Assembly (NCBI RefSeq): GCF_947496855.1
Contig: NZ_CANMED010000002.1
Span: forward strand, 682,001-746,000
Reading direction: 5' to 3'
DNA: 64,000 bases
DNA from: an uncultured Aquimarina sp.
GTDB lineage: Bacteria; Bacteroidota; Bacteroidia; Flavobacteriales; Flavobacteriaceae
Shown here: piece after piece, positions 26,003 through 35,164 of the stretch
Layout of the letters: the number at the start of each line of letters is the position of its first letter
Numbering within the stretch: the stretch's first letter is position 1
Program-made: the position numbers and the translations under genes
Notes under the pieces: generated by a model
The model's input: the letters and a program-made list of their open reading frames with translations, nothing else
Databases searched by the model: none
What the model was told of the DNA's origin: nothing

Positions 26003-27736
26003 TTACTTTTCTATAAGGTCTCCCTTATAATTATAACTCTTAGCTCCATATCCGAATTTATAAATTCTATTACCATCACCATCTTCTCCAAAAAAGTTAA
26101 TATCATCTTCTTCTGTATCTAACAATATTTTTCCGCGTATATCGATAAGCTTATAGGTTTCACCAAGTTTAACTGCTGTAATTCCTCGTTCAAAATCTTT
26201 TGCATCGTCATAAATGACTGGTATTACTATAGCCCCTCTGGTATTTATAAATCCATACTTACTATCATTACTAACCAATATTCTATCATCAGATAATTTA
26301 TCTCCTACTCTACTTACTCCACTTACCAAACGCTCCTCCCCCTGAGCGGAAATGATATACCACTTCTCGTTTCTATAACCAAAGAGAATCGCACCTACTT
26401 CTCTTACATTCCAGTATTTTTTATCGTTAATTAGTTCATTATCCGAATTAAATAATGTTATATCATCATCTTTTTGTTCTGGCTGTATTCCTATTAAGCC
26501 ATTATCAAAAGCCATGATATCATACACCAAAAGTGTATCTAAACTTTTTTTAGATCTATTTAAATGATAAAAATAGTTGTTGTCTTCATAAAAATCTCCT
26601 CCAATCTTAGCAACACCTTGATCTAAACCTGTGATTGATATTTCAGTTTCTCCTTTATTATTCAAAAACACAAGCCCATCTTCTGTATTCATTTCAAATA
26701 ATTCATCATCGTTACTAAAAGGTTTTACATTATATGCTCTAAACAATGTCTCACGAGTATCAGTTTCCTTAGCAAAATATAATTTTACAGAATTCACTGT
26801 CCCGTAATAATAATATTCTTTATGAAAGACTCCATCATTATCATGGAAAAAATCTAATGACTTCATGTTTTTTCTTAAATACTCCTGAAACTCTTCTGTG
26901 TTCTTAAAATCATCGTTATTTAATTTTTTCTGGATCTGTTTTAAATAATCAAGCATTTCTGTAAAAATGTCTTCAGAGTCATCGGGAGCAACGCCATTAT
27001 TTGAAGATCCACTATTGTCTAAGATTTTACCATCCATATTATAAGCTTGCATTTCTGTTACTGAAACAATTGTATCGCTAAGAGTAACGTAGGCATAATT
27101 ATCTTGTGCTTTTACTAATCTAATTTCTCCTCCTTGATAATTCACTACAGGATTCTCTAGAGACACTTCTACAACATCATAATCTTTTAAGTAATCTACC
27201 TTAAACAATACATCTACACTATCTATTATTTTTGCCTTTCCCCAGTTATCACTAAAAATAAAATCGACTTCATAATTAGCGATACTATCTGTTTTCACTT
27301 CTTTATTATGATAGTAGATTTTTTTCGGTACAAAAGTTTGAGATACTCCTTGTCCTAATTCTAGAGGTTTTCTTTTTTCAGGATTTTTAAATCCAAAACT
27401 TAATGAGCTCTGATAATCTTCAAACTCCTGACTGAATATAACATTATCAAACTGAAGTAATGATTTACTTACACCAGTTGTATCAATTTTGAACTCTGAC
27501 TCATAACGCTCATCCTCTTTACCAATCTTCTTAATTTCATTTGCAAAAGAACCATCAAAAAACTTAGTAAATGATTCAAATTGTTTAATATTTTTATTTA
27601 CTTCTTCTTTAATCTCTTCTATTGGCTTATCATCAAATTCGGTAATAAACTCATTTAACTCTGGACTTTTTTTTGTAGATAAATTAGAGCATCCACAAAT
27701 GACTACTGTTATGTATATAAATAATAGTTTTTTCAT
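26003..27736 (-). CDS. lipoprotein with WG-type beta-propeller repeats, unknown function
   Basis: A 577-residue protein with a lipoprotein signal (MKKLLFIYITVVICGCSN, Cys 16). The C-terminal third contains short repeats of the WG/KWG type: FNSDNELINDKKYWNVREVGAILFGYRN, ...RILVSNDSKYGFINTRGAIVIPVIYDDAKDFERGITAVKLGETYKLIDIRGK, giving phrases such as YGFINTRG and YKLIDIRG spaced about 45 residues apart. The N-terminal half is a separate beta-rich region with no motif I recognise. Its ATG overlaps the stop of the upstream gene (TAATG), so the two are translationally coupled. Function unknown; the anchor and repeats suggest a cell-surface binding or scaffold role (inference). Confidence 0.8.
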   Translation of the reverse strand: MKKLLFIYITVVICGCSNLSTKKSPELNEFITEFDDKPIEEIKEEVNKNIKQFESFTKFFDGSFANEIKKIGKEDERYESEFKIDTTGVSKSLLQFDNVIFSQEFEDYQSSLSFGFKNPEKRKPLELGQGVSQTFVPKKIYYHNKEVKTDSIANYEVDFIFSDNWGKAKIIDSVDVLFKVDYLKDYDVVEVSLENPVVNYQGGEIRLVKAQDNYAYVTLSDTIVSVTEMQAYNMDGKILDNSGSSNNGVAPDDSEDIFTEMLDYLKQIQKKLNNDDFKNTEEFQEYLRKNMKSLDFFHDNDGVFHKEYYYYGTVNSVKLYFAKETDTRETLFRAYNVKPFSNDDELFEMNTEDGLVFLNNKGETEISITGLDQGVAKIGGDFYEDNNYFYHLNRSKKSLDTLLVYDIMAFDNGLIGIQPEQKDDDITLFNSDNELINDKKYWNVREVGAILFGYRNEKWYIISAQGEERLVSGVSRVGDKLSDDRILVSNDSKYGFINTRGAIVIPVIYDDAKDFERGITAVKLGETYKLIDIRGKILLDTEEDDINFFGEDGDGNRIYKFGYGAKSYNYKGDLIEK

Positions 27737-29004
27737 TATCTTATTATTTTAAGTTCATTAGAACCTTCGGGCTGGTATAAATAAAAATTCATTTGCTTAC
27801 TAAACTCCTTACCTGTGAAAATAATCATGTCGGTTTTGTTAGTCGGGTATGTCCAAATCAATCGTCCATTGGCATTAAATTCTATAGAATAAGTGTCCTC
27901 TATAGTATATTTGTAACTATTATTCTGAATTTGTTTTAGCGATTCCCAATATGTTCTTGCAACTTCAAAATCAACATCTTGATCCAATTGTTGTTTTTCG
28001 AATTGTTTTTGGTAGAATAAATCATTGATAGCTTTTTCATCCTTTGAAAGGATCGCATCTCCTACCCTCTTATATAAAGTATTAACTTTTTGTTTTAAAT
28101 TTTCATCCTTACGGAGATCTACTCCATTATTCCAAGCTTTTGGATACCAAGGCAACTTAGGTGTGAAATCTAACGTGAATTCAACAGAAGATTTTCCAGC
28201 AATCGATATTCTTTGGACATCTGCTATCGTTTGCTTCGTTGTTTCATCATAAATTGTAGCGGCGAAAGTTCCATTTTTATCAAATTTGGAATTATCAATA
28301 GGTACCACAATAATTTTTAACTTGGATGACTCTCCATCCGTAATATATCTATTAAGATTATGTTCTGTATATTTAGAATTTTCAGCTATAACAATATCAT
28401 CTAAGATGACTGTATACTTATTACTATAGCTCCTTATGTTTAGCACATACGTAGGCTTAACATCATACACTTTAATCTTTTTATGAATATTAGCTAAAGG
28501 GACATCGTAAATTGGTTTAAATGTTATCTTTAATTCTCCAAAATCCTTATCACCGATAGCAGCAAGATGCTTTCCATTAACTAGATTTAATTTAAAATCT
28601 AAATCTTCTCTTTCTGCTTTCCAAATGAATTGAATATCATCATTATACGTGTTTTCAGAATTTATCAATCCTTTTTTAGCCTCAATTACTTCTAATAGTT
28701 TTTTACCATAATAATTAATAGTATCCGTTGTTAGAAAAGTATAACTATCCGATAACAAGGCTTTTTTAACAGGAACACCATCATAATGCATTCCATCGAT
28801 CTCAATTTCATTAAGCCTAAAGAAGGAAACCGTGTCTAGATCGAAATCTTTATTTTCTTTTCCTATTTTAACCAATAGCGAATCCATTTCTGATTGTGAA
28901 TTAGCTTTAGAAAAGTCATATTTAAGTAACAACTCTTTGTTATTAGTACAAGAACTAAACAAAAGAACTATTAATACTATAATTAATGAGTATATAGTTT
29001 TCAT
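27736..29004 (-). CDS. lipoprotein of unknown function, coupled to WG-repeat lipoprotein
   Basis: A 422-residue protein with a lipoprotein signal (LIVLIVLLFSSCTNN, Cys 19). Beyond it I recognise no family with certainty. Residues about 175-215 (KIKVYDVKPTYVLNIRSYS..VILDDIVIAENSKY) read like a beta-sandwich with a short ligand-type insertion, loosely similar to repeated domains of TcaA-like envelope proteins, and the C-terminal 100 residues look like an alpha+beta NTF2-like domain (AILSKDEKAINDLFYQKQFEKQQ...ARTYWESLKQ...FNANGRLIWTYPT). It is the middle gene of a three-gene unit: 14 bases after the gene at 29019-29474 and overlapping the WG-repeat gene by one base. Confidence 0.78.
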   Translation of the reverse strand: MKTIYSLIIVLIVLLFSSCTNNKELLLKYDFSKANSQSEMDSLLVKIGKENKDFDLDTVSFFRLNEIEIDGMHYDGVPVKKALLSDSYTFLTTDTINYYGKKLLEVIEAKKGLINSENTYNDDIQFIWKAEREDLDFKLNLVNGKHLAAIGDKDFGELKITFKPIYDVPLANIHKKIKVYDVKPTYVLNIRSYSNKYTVILDDIVIAENSKYTEHNLNRYITDGESSKLKIIVVPIDNSKFDKNGTFAATIYDETTKQTIADVQRISIAGKSSVEFTLDFTPKLPWYPKAWNNGVDLRKDENLKQKVNTLYKRVGDAILSKDEKAINDLFYQKQFEKQQLDQDVDFEVARTYWESLKQIQNNSYKYTIEDTYSIEFNANGRLIWTYPTNKTDMIIFTGKEFSKQMNFYLYQPEGSNELKIIR

Positions 29005-29018
29005 ATTTTGAATAAGTA

Positions 29019-29474
29019 TTATTTAGCGTTAAATATTACATCTAGAGAATCAAAACTTTTAAATACTCCATCTTCTGTATTGACACTTAAAGACAGTTCT
29101 TTTTCATCCACCTTCCATTCATAGTTAATTGAATTATCTCTTTGATCTATTTCTGGTTCTCCATACTTTTCAGAAAGTATCCCTTTAATACTTTCATAAT
29201 CCTTTGGTTCATCAAAAAACTTCATTGTCATGGTTCTTCCTCTCCATCCACTTGAAAAACTTACCTTATCAATAATAATAGTATAAAATCGTAAAAAACG
29301 TTCATCATTAAGCACAAGATCATCATATCTATTTTCACTTGGTAACCCATCAAAATATTCATTTAAATTAGTTTCTATTGTTATTTCTTCGAGATTTTTC
29401 ACAAGACTTTTATAATCTATTTGAGCATAACTAAAAAAAGAAGCAAATAACAATAAGACCGTTATTCTATACAT
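29019..29474 (-). CDS. small exported protein of unknown function
   Basis: A 151-residue protein with a signal peptide (MYRITVLLLFASFFSYAQ) and a mature domain of alternating charged helices and strands (KSLVKNLEEITIETNLNEYFDG, SSGWRGRTMTMKFFDEPKDYESIKGILSEKYGEP, ELSLSVNTEDGVFKSFDSLDVIFNAK). I do not recognise a family. The pattern of a helix YESIKGILSEKYGEPE followed by beta strands is common in small periplasmic proteins of Bacteroidota. It is the first gene of a unit with two lipoproteins and probably works with them; no other clue to function. Confidence 0.75.
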   Translation of the reverse strand: MYRITVLLLFASFFSYAQIDYKSLVKNLEEITIETNLNEYFDGLPSENRYDDLVLNDERFLRFYTIIIDKVSFSSGWRGRTMTMKFFDEPKDYESIKGILSEKYGEPEIDQRDNSINYEWKVDEKELSLSVNTEDGVFKSFDSLDVIFNAK

Positions 29475-29567
29475 ATCAGCAAAGGTTTAATTGATTTAAA
29501 AAAAACTTAAGTAATAAAAAAATTCACTTTAGTGTTCTCTATCTATTTTATTAATTTTTATTCACAA

Positions 29568-29600
29568 AAAAGCCTTTTCACAAAAAATGAAAAGGCTTTA
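29568..29600 (-). terminator. intrinsic terminator of the act-cox operon
   Basis: Stem AAAGCCTTTTCA/TGAAAAGGCTTT around a seven-base loop, with an A run on its left serving as the U tract leftward, 24 bases after the coxA stop. No other terminator-like hairpin was noticed between the genes from actA to here. Confidence 0.85.
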
Positions 29601-29624
29601 GAAATTTTTTATATGAATGCTCTC

Positions 29625-31445
29625 TTAATGATGCATTTCTTCTTCTCCATCTTGTAATGGAGTGATCTGAGAAACGTAATCCTGTCCGGCAATAACATAT
29701 TCTCCGTCTTCATTTGTTTTACTATAGTCATAAGGCCATCTATATACGTGTGGAATTGCCCCAGGCCAGTTACCATGCAAATGCTCTACAGGAGTAGTCC
29801 ATTCCATAGTATTTGATTTCCAAGGGTTCTGTACAGCCTTTTTTCCATAGAAAATAGAGCTTATAAAGTTATATAAGAATACCAACTGAGCTGCTGCTGT
29901 AATCAAAGCAAAAACAGTTATCAATATATTCGTATCTGCTAAATCATCAAAATAAGGGAAATTACTGTTTGTATAATAACGTCGCGGTAAACCGGCCATA
30001 CCAATAAAATGCATAGGGAAGAATACTCCATAAGCACCTATTGCTGTTACCCAAAAATGAACATATCCAAGATTCTTATTCATCATTTTTCCATACATCT
30101 TAGGAAACCAGTGATAGACTCCTGCGAATAACCCATATAAGGCAGAGATACCCATTACTAAGTGAAAATGTGCTACTACGAAGTACGTATCGTGAACATT
30201 GATATCCAACGTACTATCTCCAAGAATAATTCCTGTAAGACCTCCGGTAATAAATGTAGATACTAAACCTATAGAAAATAACATCGCAGGATTTAGCTGG
30301 AGATTACCTTTCCATAGCGTGGTAATATAATTAAATGCTTTTACCGCAGATGGTATCGCAATTAATAACGTTGTAAATGTAAATACTGATCCTAAGAATG
30401 GATTCATTCCAGAGATAAACATATGGTGACCCCAAACAATCGTAGATAAAAACGCAATTGCTAAAATGGAAGCAACCATAGCTCTATATCCAAATATTGG
30501 TTTACGTGCATTTGTTGCTATAATTTCTGAGGTAATACCTAGTGCAGGTAACAATACAATATATACTTCCGGATGTCCTAAGAACCAGAATAAATGTTCA
30601 AAAAGTACTGGTGACCCTCCTTGGTTATGTAATACCTCTCCCGCAATATAAATATCACTTAAATAGAATGAAGTTCCGAAACCTCTATCCATAATAAGTA
30701 ATAGTGCTGCTGATAATAATACCGGGAACGATACAATACCAATAATAGCAGTTACAAAAAATGCCCAAATAGTTAATGGCATACGAGTCATCGACATTCC
30801 TTTAGTACGTAAATTAATAACCGTTACGACATAGTTTAGTGATCCTAATAACGAAGAAGCAATAAATATTGCCATAGACACTAACCACAATGTCATTCCT
30901 GTACCAGACCCACCAATAGCCTGTGGTAACGCACTTAATGGAGGATAGATTGTCCAACCAGCCGATGCAGGTCCTGCCTCTGCAAATAGAGACATTATCA
31001 TAATTACACTACTTAAGAAGAACAACCAATATGAAATCATATTCAAGAAACCAGAAGCCATATCTCTAGCTCCAATCTGCAATGGAATTAGAAGGTTACT
31101 GAATGTACCACTTAAACCAGCTGTTAATACGAAGAATACCATAATAGTACCGTGTATTGTAACCAATGCTAGATACATGCTAGGATCCATTACACCATCT
31201 TCTCCAAACTTGCCTAATAATACTTCAAAAATCGTAAATTTATGATCAGGCCATGCTAATTGCATTCTAAACAATAAAGACATTGCAATACCAATAATTC
31301 CCATAATCAAACCAGTAATCAAATACTGCTTGGAGATCATTTTGTGATCCTGACTAAAAATATATTTAGTTATAAATGTCTCTTTATGATGATGTCCGTG
31401 ATCGTGATCTTCTTCGTGACCATCTACGTGTGCTATTGCTGACAT
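29625..31445 (-). CDS. coxA: cytochrome c oxidase subunit I (heme-copper catalytic subunit)
   Basis: A 606-residue subunit I with 12 core transmembrane helices. CuB/heme ligands and proton-path residues are all visible: HLFWFLGHPEVYIVLLP (HPEVY, A-type oxidase), IVWGHHMFISGMNP and VHDTYFVVAHFHLVMG (heme a and a3 histidines). The N-terminus is His- and Asp-rich (MSAIAHVDGHEEDHDHGHHH), and a C-terminal tail follows the last helix. It reduces oxygen to water and pumps protons. Last gene of the actABCDEF-coxBA operon, so it is built together with alternative complex III, with which it is known to form supercomplexes in Bacteroidota. Confidence 0.97.
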   Translation of the reverse strand: MSAIAHVDGHEEDHDHGHHHKETFITKYIFSQDHKMISKQYLITGLIMGIIGIAMSLLFRMQLAWPDHKFTIFEVLLGKFGEDGVMDPSMYLALVTIHGTIMVFFVLTAGLSGTFSNLLIPLQIGARDMASGFLNMISYWLFFLSSVIMIMSLFAEAGPASAGWTIYPPLSALPQAIGGSGTGMTLWLVSMAIFIASSLLGSLNYVVTVINLRTKGMSMTRMPLTIWAFFVTAIIGIVSFPVLLSAALLLIMDRGFGTSFYLSDIYIAGEVLHNQGGSPVLFEHLFWFLGHPEVYIVLLPALGITSEIIATNARKPIFGYRAMVASILAIAFLSTIVWGHHMFISGMNPFLGSVFTFTTLLIAIPSAVKAFNYITTLWKGNLQLNPAMLFSIGLVSTFITGGLTGIILGDSTLDINVHDTYFVVAHFHLVMGISALYGLFAGVYHWFPKMYGKMMNKNLGYVHFWVTAIGAYGVFFPMHFIGMAGLPRRYYTNSNFPYFDDLADTNILITVFALITAAAQLVFLYNFISSIFYGKKAVQNPWKSNTMEWTTPVEHLHGNWPGAIPHVYRWPYDYSKTNEDGEYVIAGQDYVSQITPLQDGEEEMHH

Positions 31446-31489
31446 ACAGTTATTCTTTTAATAAAATATATTAATTTTTCTTTTTCTTC

Positions 31490-32566
31490 CTAGTTACTTG
31501 CTTGTGCTGATAGTTGCTCCTTAAACGTCTGCTGCGTTTTCAACCATTCATTATAATCCTCCTCAGACTCTACTACAATTTTCATTTGCATATTATAATG
31601 CGAAGCACCACAAATCTTGTTACATAACAAATAGTACTCAAATTCATAAGTTTCTAAGGCCTCATCGCCAGCTGCAACTAATTGCTTACTTTTTTCTTTT
31701 CGGATCTTGTTGATTGTAGCTACTTTTTCTACCATAAACTCACTACTCTTCATTTCTTCAGAAGTCATTATTGGCGTATAAGAAAACTCAGTAATCATTC
31801 CTGGCACTACATTCATTTGAGCTCTAAAAAACGGCATGTATGCAGAATGTAATACATCTTGTGATCGCATTTTAAAGATTACCTTTCTATTTACTGGTAA
31901 ATGCAATTCATTTACAATTTTATCGTCCATTCCATAAGAATCAGATCCATCCAATCCTAGCGTATTTACACCTTCTATAAAACGAACATTTGCTTTTCCT
32001 AATACATTGTCCGCTCCAGAATATCTCGCTCTCCAATCAAATTGGTATGCGTATAATTCAATTATTAGAGGATCTCCTTCTTCTTCATCGATATTCATGA
32101 TATCTGTCCAGGTAAATAATCCGTATATAATTAATCCAGCTAAAACAATAACTGGAATAATAGTCCAGATAAACTCTAATTTATCATTATCTGCAAAAAA
32201 CAATGCTTTATTGTTTTTATTCCCTCTATACTTATATGAAAAGAAATGTAATAATCCTTGCGTAATGAATTGTACAATGAATATTAAGATCATTGATATA
32301 ATCATCAATCTATCGTACTCAATACCGTGTTCTGAAGCCGATTCAGGAAGGAAAAATGTATGATATTGCACGAAGCAATATATAGTTAAAAGGTACATGA
32401 ATATTACAAAAGCAAGCATTAACTTACCTTGTAAGTTATTGTCCTTGTCGTTAGCTACCTGAGAATTATCAAAATCTTTAACTTGAGACAACTTCAATAT
32501 TTTTGACATCTGCCATAAGGAGATTCCAATAAGCGCTATAACTACTATGGTTAAGAATACAGTCAT
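31490..32566 (-). CDS. coxB: cytochrome c oxidase subunit II (CuA subunit)
   Basis: A 358-residue subunit II. An extra N-terminal helix (residues 2-18) comes first, then the two canonical helices (about residues 49-70 and 92-112, and about 128-150), and a periplasmic cupredoxin domain. The CuA site is CNKICGASHYNM (C315, C319, H323, M326) with the upstream His in VLHSAYMPFFRAQMNVVPG. The usual glutamate of the CxExC loop is lysine here; its backbone carbonyl is the ligand, so the site should still form. No C-terminal cytochrome c domain is fused; ActE or ActA hemes are the likely electron donors. 33 bases downstream of actF. Confidence 0.95.
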   Translation of the reverse strand: MTVFLTIVVIALIGISLWQMSKILKLSQVKDFDNSQVANDKDNNLQGKLMLAFVIFMYLLTIYCFVQYHTFFLPESASEHGIEYDRLMIISMILIFIVQFITQGLLHFFSYKYRGNKNNKALFFADNDKLEFIWTIIPVIVLAGLIIYGLFTWTDIMNIDEEEGDPLIIELYAYQFDWRARYSGADNVLGKANVRFIEGVNTLGLDGSDSYGMDDKIVNELHLPVNRKVIFKMRSQDVLHSAYMPFFRAQMNVVPGMITEFSYTPIMTSEEMKSSEFMVEKVATINKIRKEKSKQLVAAGDEALETYEFEYYLLCNKICGASHYNMQMKIVVESEEDYNEWLKTQQTFKEQLSAQASN

Positions 32567-32599
32567 TTTTTATCTATCTTCTTTTTTACGATCTAATTT

Positions 32600-33928
32600 T
32601 TAATAATGAAAGTGTTTACTTTCTTCTATGTAAGGATTACCCTTTGCTAATAATGGTGCTTTAGTAAGTGCTTTAAACACTACAAATAAGAATAAACCTA
32701 AGAATAGTAATACAGCACTAATTTCAGTAACACCTATAAACCAGGACTCTCCTACCGTTGCAGGCATTACCATATTAAATATATCCACATAATGTCCACA
32801 TAAGATAATAACACCAGCCATCACAACGAACCAGTTGATACGTTTGTAATCACTATTCATTAATACCAATAGTGGGAAGATAAAATTCATTACTACCATC
32901 CCAAAGAAAGGTAGCTTATAATCCTCTATACGTGTAATAAAATAAGTTACTTCTTCAGGAATATTAGAATACCAGATTAACATAAACTGAGAGAACCATA
33001 GGTACGTCCAAAATATACTCACACCAAACATAAACTTCGCTAAATCATGAATATGACTATTATTTACGAAATCCATATATCCTTTTGATTTTAAATATAT
33101 TGTTATTAGTGCAATAGTTGTAATACCTGAAACAAATAAACTTGCAAAAACATACCATCCAAATAAGGTACTGAACCAGTGTGGATCAAAACTCATAATC
33201 CAGTCCCAAGAAGCCATAGATTCTGTGTATATAAAAAATACTAAGAATCCTGCTGCTATTTTGAAACTCTTTTTATACCACTTATTACCAGTTGAATCTT
33301 CATCTTGTTTTCTGGAATACTTTACAGCGAAGTGTCTATATAACATCCATCCTCCTAAGAAAAACGCTGCTCTAAAAATGAACCAACCACCATTTAACCA
33401 GCTAGCTTTTCCTTCTAATAACTTATCACCGACAACTTTTGTTTCATCAGCCCATACAAAAAGGTGATTTACATGAAAGCCTGATAAGGCAAGTATTACA
33501 AAAAGTATGATTCCTCCAGGAACTAAATACGCTGTAATAGCCTCCATCACCCTAAATAAAACCGGAGACCATCCTGCTTGCGAAGCAAACTGAATTGCAT
33601 AAAACGCCAATACACCTAATGCAATCATAAAAAAGAAAAATGCTGCTACGTATAATGCTGCCCAAGGCTTATTTTGTAATTGATGTAAAGTGTGCTCATA
33701 ATGGGAGTCCCCACCATGTGCATCTTCTTTACCGTGACTTTCACTTCCATGATCTCCACTTGTTGCTTTTGCATCTCCATGTCCTCCTCCGTGAGCATCG
33801 TGTGCTGCCATCTCTTTTACATCTTCGATAGTCTTAGGAGCAGATAGAAAACCATAAGTAAGCCCTAAAGCACCTATAATCACGAGGATGATAGAAAATA
33901 ATCTTAATTTACTTGATAGCGTATACAT
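32600..33928 (-). CDS. actF: alternative complex III subunit ActF
   Basis: A 442-residue polytopic membrane protein (about ten helices) of the quinol:cytochrome c oxidoreductase. The ending regions (WFSQFMLIWYSNIPEEVTYFITRI and MNFIFPLLVLMNSDYKRINWFVVMAGVIILCGHYVDIFNMVMPA) are typical of ActF, an NrfD-related subunit without known cofactor. Residues about 39-82 form an extracytoplasmic loop with nine histidines in short HG/HD units, which looks like a metal-binding linker. Operon position just before coxB agrees. Length agrees with the family. Confidence 0.93.
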   Translation of the reverse strand: MYTLSSKLRLFSIILVIIGALGLTYGFLSAPKTIEDVKEMAAHDAHGGGHGDAKATSGDHGSESHGKEDAHGGDSHYEHTLHQLQNKPWAALYVAAFFFFMIALGVLAFYAIQFASQAGWSPVLFRVMEAITAYLVPGGIILFVILALSGFHVNHLFVWADETKVVGDKLLEGKASWLNGGWFIFRAAFFLGGWMLYRHFAVKYSRKQDEDSTGNKWYKKSFKIAAGFLVFFIYTESMASWDWIMSFDPHWFSTLFGWYVFASLFVSGITTIALITIYLKSKGYMDFVNNSHIHDLAKFMFGVSIFWTYLWFSQFMLIWYSNIPEEVTYFITRIEDYKLPFFGMVVMNFIFPLLVLMNSDYKRINWFVVMAGVIILCGHYVDIFNMVMPATVGESWFIGVTEISAVLLFLGLFLFVVFKALTKAPLLAKGNPYIEESKHFHY

Positions 33929-33967
33929 ATTTATATAATATCGTTATTCTTAACTTTTACTAATGCA

Positions 33968-34615
33968 CTAATGTGCGTTATCATGATTTTCTTCTGTTGC
34001 TTGGTGAGGAATATCCTCTACTTTTGCTACTACTTTATCAGAATCAATACGGGCAGTTTTTCCTTCTAAATCTGCCTTCAATTTTTGTACATACTGCACA
34101 ATCTGCCAACGTTCTTGTTCGCTTGTTTGAGAAGCATAAGACCCCATTGAATTAATACCGTAGTACATTACGTGATAAATACTACCTTCTGTAATTGCTC
34201 TACCGGCATCATCATAACTTGGAACACCTAAAATCTTTTCTCTCTGTACTAATGTACCCTTACCATCCCCTTTGCCACCGTGACAAATAGCGCAATAAAT
34301 ATCATACAAAGCCTTTCCTGCTTCTTCATTTTCCTTAGTGTAGCGTATTGTATTCTTTAAAGAATCTTTTGCTAATTGATAACCTTCAGTAGAATTTTTA
34401 TAATCGTAAGGCATCCATCCTCTAGGAATAGAACCTTCTACAGGCAGCATTGCTTCCTGACCTCCTGGAAAAATTCCGTATTCACCATAAGTTTCATAAC
34501 CTACCGGTGCATACATATTAGGCATATATTGATAATTAGGTTTTGTATCTTTTTTACAAGAAACAATACTTATCATCATTATTGCAACTACTATTATATT
34601 TATACTATTCTTCAT
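33968..34615 (-). CDS. actE: alternative complex III subunit ActE, monoheme cytochrome c lipoprotein
   Basis: A 215-residue protein with a lipoprotein signal (MMISIVSCKK, Cys 20) and a class I cytochrome c domain: heme-binding CAICHGGKGDGKG and a distal region with GINSMGSYASQTSEQERWQIVQYVQKL where the axial Met lies. The segment EAMLPVEGSIPRGWMPYDY before the domain is characteristic of ActE. It is the most likely electron donor to CuA of CoxB. Between actD (5 bases) and actF (39 bases) in the operon. Confidence 0.94.
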   Translation of the reverse strand: MKNSINIIVVAIMMISIVSCKKDTKPNYQYMPNMYAPVGYETYGEYGIFPGGQEAMLPVEGSIPRGWMPYDYKNSTEGYQLAKDSLKNTIRYTKENEEAGKALYDIYCAICHGGKGDGKGTLVQREKILGVPSYDDAGRAITEGSIYHVMYYGINSMGSYASQTSEQERWQIVQYVQKLKADLEGKTARIDSDKVVAKVEDIPHQATEENHDNAH

Positions 34616-34620
34616 TATTA

Positions 34621-35160
34621 CTAATGGTTATCTTCTTGCTTATCTATTACTTTAATCTCTACCGCACCTGTATTACTTAAGAAACTTGTCATGGTATCTA
34701 CATCGTGATGCGCTGCGTCTAATTCCATCAAGAAATGATCATCGGTAGTTCTAACGTCAGGGTTTTCTGCTTCTTTAAAAGGCCATAGTTTACTTCTCAT
34801 ATAAAAAGTAATTACCATTAAATGGGCTGCAAAAAACACTGTAAGTTCAAACATAATTGGAACAAAAGCCGGCATATTTTCGATATAGCTAAAACTTGGT
34901 TTCCCACCAATATTCTGAGGCCAATCTTCAATCATGATGTAATTCATCATAGTAATTGCTACGGTAAGTCCAACACATCCGTACATAAATGCTGTGATAG
35001 CTAACCTTGTTGGAGCTAATCCCATTGCTTTATCAAGACCGTGAACAGGAAAAGGTGTATAAACCTCTTCTATATGATAATGCTCCGCTCGTACCTGCTT
35101 TACAGCGTCCATTAGGACATCATCATCTGTATATAATGCATGTATAACTTTAGATGCCAT
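34621..35160 (-). CDS. actD: alternative complex III subunit ActD (DUF3341)
   Basis: A 179-residue DUF3341 protein with two transmembrane helices (about residues 55-77 and 98-121) and the signature YHIEEVYTPFPVHGLDKAMGLAPTRLAITAFMYGCVGL. It packs on ActC in the membrane and carries no cofactor. The gene is five bases after actC and five before actE, so translation is tightly linked. The sequence matches the family in length and order. Confidence 0.94.
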   Translation of the reverse strand: MASKVIHALYTDDDVLMDAVKQVRAEHYHIEEVYTPFPVHGLDKAMGLAPTRLAITAFMYGCVGLTVAITMMNYIMIEDWPQNIGGKPSFSYIENMPAFVPIMFELTVFFAAHLMVITFYMRSKLWPFKEAENPDVRTTDDHFLMELDAAHHDVDTMTSFLSNTGAVEIKVIDKQEDNH

Positions 35161-35164
35161 ACTT

